In this document: in pieces, positions 63,962 through 64,000 of the stretch
Numbering within the stretch: position 1 is the stretch's first letter
Layout of the letters: every line of letters starts with the position of its first letter
DNA from: Clostridia bacterium
Lineage (GTDB): Bacteria > Bacillota > Clostridia > Oscillospirales > Acutalibacteraceae
Direction of reading: 5' to 3'
Length of the DNA stretch: 64,000 nucleotides
NCBI GenBank assembly: GCA_017468425.1
Contig: JAFUIO010000002.1
Location: 40,911 to 104,910 of the forward strand
The notes under the pieces: generated by a model
Told to the model about the DNA's origin: nothing
What the model saw: the letters and a program-made list of their open reading frames with translations, nothing else
The model's database searches: none
Position numbers and translations under genes: made by a program

Positions 63962-64000
63962 ATATGAGCGTTCTGCGAGAGCAAACGCTGGAGACGAAAT

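Larger units (their letters stand above)
63394..64000. other. Non-coding region at the end of the window
   Basis: No convincing gene is seen in these 607 bases. The part up to 63640 has a short frame (near 63494-63616) ending in GGGF that could be a gene remnant. A terminator sits at 63641-63666. Then comes a low-complexity run of GAATAATGAATAACGAATGATGAATAAT type and an A-rich run. A 12-bp perfect palindrome GCGGTCGACCGC lies at 63811-63822 in locally GC-richer DNA. The region ends with a strong promoter (63933-63961). Confidence 0.6.

Overview
The window looks like a chromosome segment from an anaerobic, low-GC Gram-positive bacterium of the Clostridia, most likely a gut commensal of the Oscillospiraceae/Ruminococcaceae type. 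This is an inference from strong AGGAGG-type ribosome binding sites, frequent TTG/GTG starts, SipW-type (ER-type) signal peptidases, oxygen-sensitive enzymes (indolepyruvate:ferredoxin oxidoreductase, an anaerobic sulfatase-maturating radical SAM enzyme, an activase of the 2-hydroxyacyl-CoA dehydratase type) and several host-glycan enzymes. No tRNA, rRNA, CRISPR array or insertion sequence was seen.

Layout. 1-1.6 kb: two Gfo/Idh/MocA oxidoreductases, the first cut by the window edge. 1.8-33.3 kb: a long co-oriented surface-structure locus. It opens with a sigma-A promoter, a possible small upstream ORF and a degenerate EAL-domain protein. Next come a membrane-anchored protein and a TasA-like secreted protein that share a C-terminal WLEG motif, a SipW-type signal peptidase, a membrane-anchored McrB-like AAA+ ATPase and a DUF2357-like protein with a very long charged helix. 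Then comes a roughly 5,800-codon GLUG-type repeat protein whose frame is broken by a single in-frame TAG. The locus ends with an overlapping gene cluster of three more SipW-type peptidases interleaved with four secreted proteins carrying SipW-type signals, and a membrane protein with 26 perfect-length hexapeptide repeats (EPEVID). I think this is the most unusual part of the window: a secreted-fibre system with an McrBC-derived ATPase pair built in.

33.2-35.4 kb: a small reverse-strand ORF, a QueG-like iron-sulfur protein, a strong candidate structured RNA with its own promoter and terminator, and an AT-rich lipoprotein. 35.4-40.7 kb (reverse strand): trmK, a sulfatase-maturating enzyme overlapping a membrane sulfatase, an AlkD-like protein and an amidohydrolase. 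40.8-47.8 kb: an operon for aryl-acid metabolism (sodium symporter, two phenylacetate-CoA ligases, iorA, iorB, double ACT protein). 47.8-51.0 kb (reverse): metH and metF. 51.1-56.4 kb: a metallophosphoesterase, then a two-gene dehydratase/activase pair on the reverse strand. 56.6-63.4 kb: a ceramidase-like protein with L-fucose isomerase, then a GH38 alpha-mannosidase divergent from an AraC-type regulator. 63.4-64 kb: non-coding sequence ending in a strong promoter that drives something outside the window.

How it fits together: sulfatase, fucose isomerase, mannosidase and the ceramidase-like protein suggest foraging on host mucin or glycoconjugates. The aryl-acid operon links aromatic amino acids to arylacetates. 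The 30-kb surface locus would serve attachment or matrix formation. These roles are inferred from family membership and gene order only.
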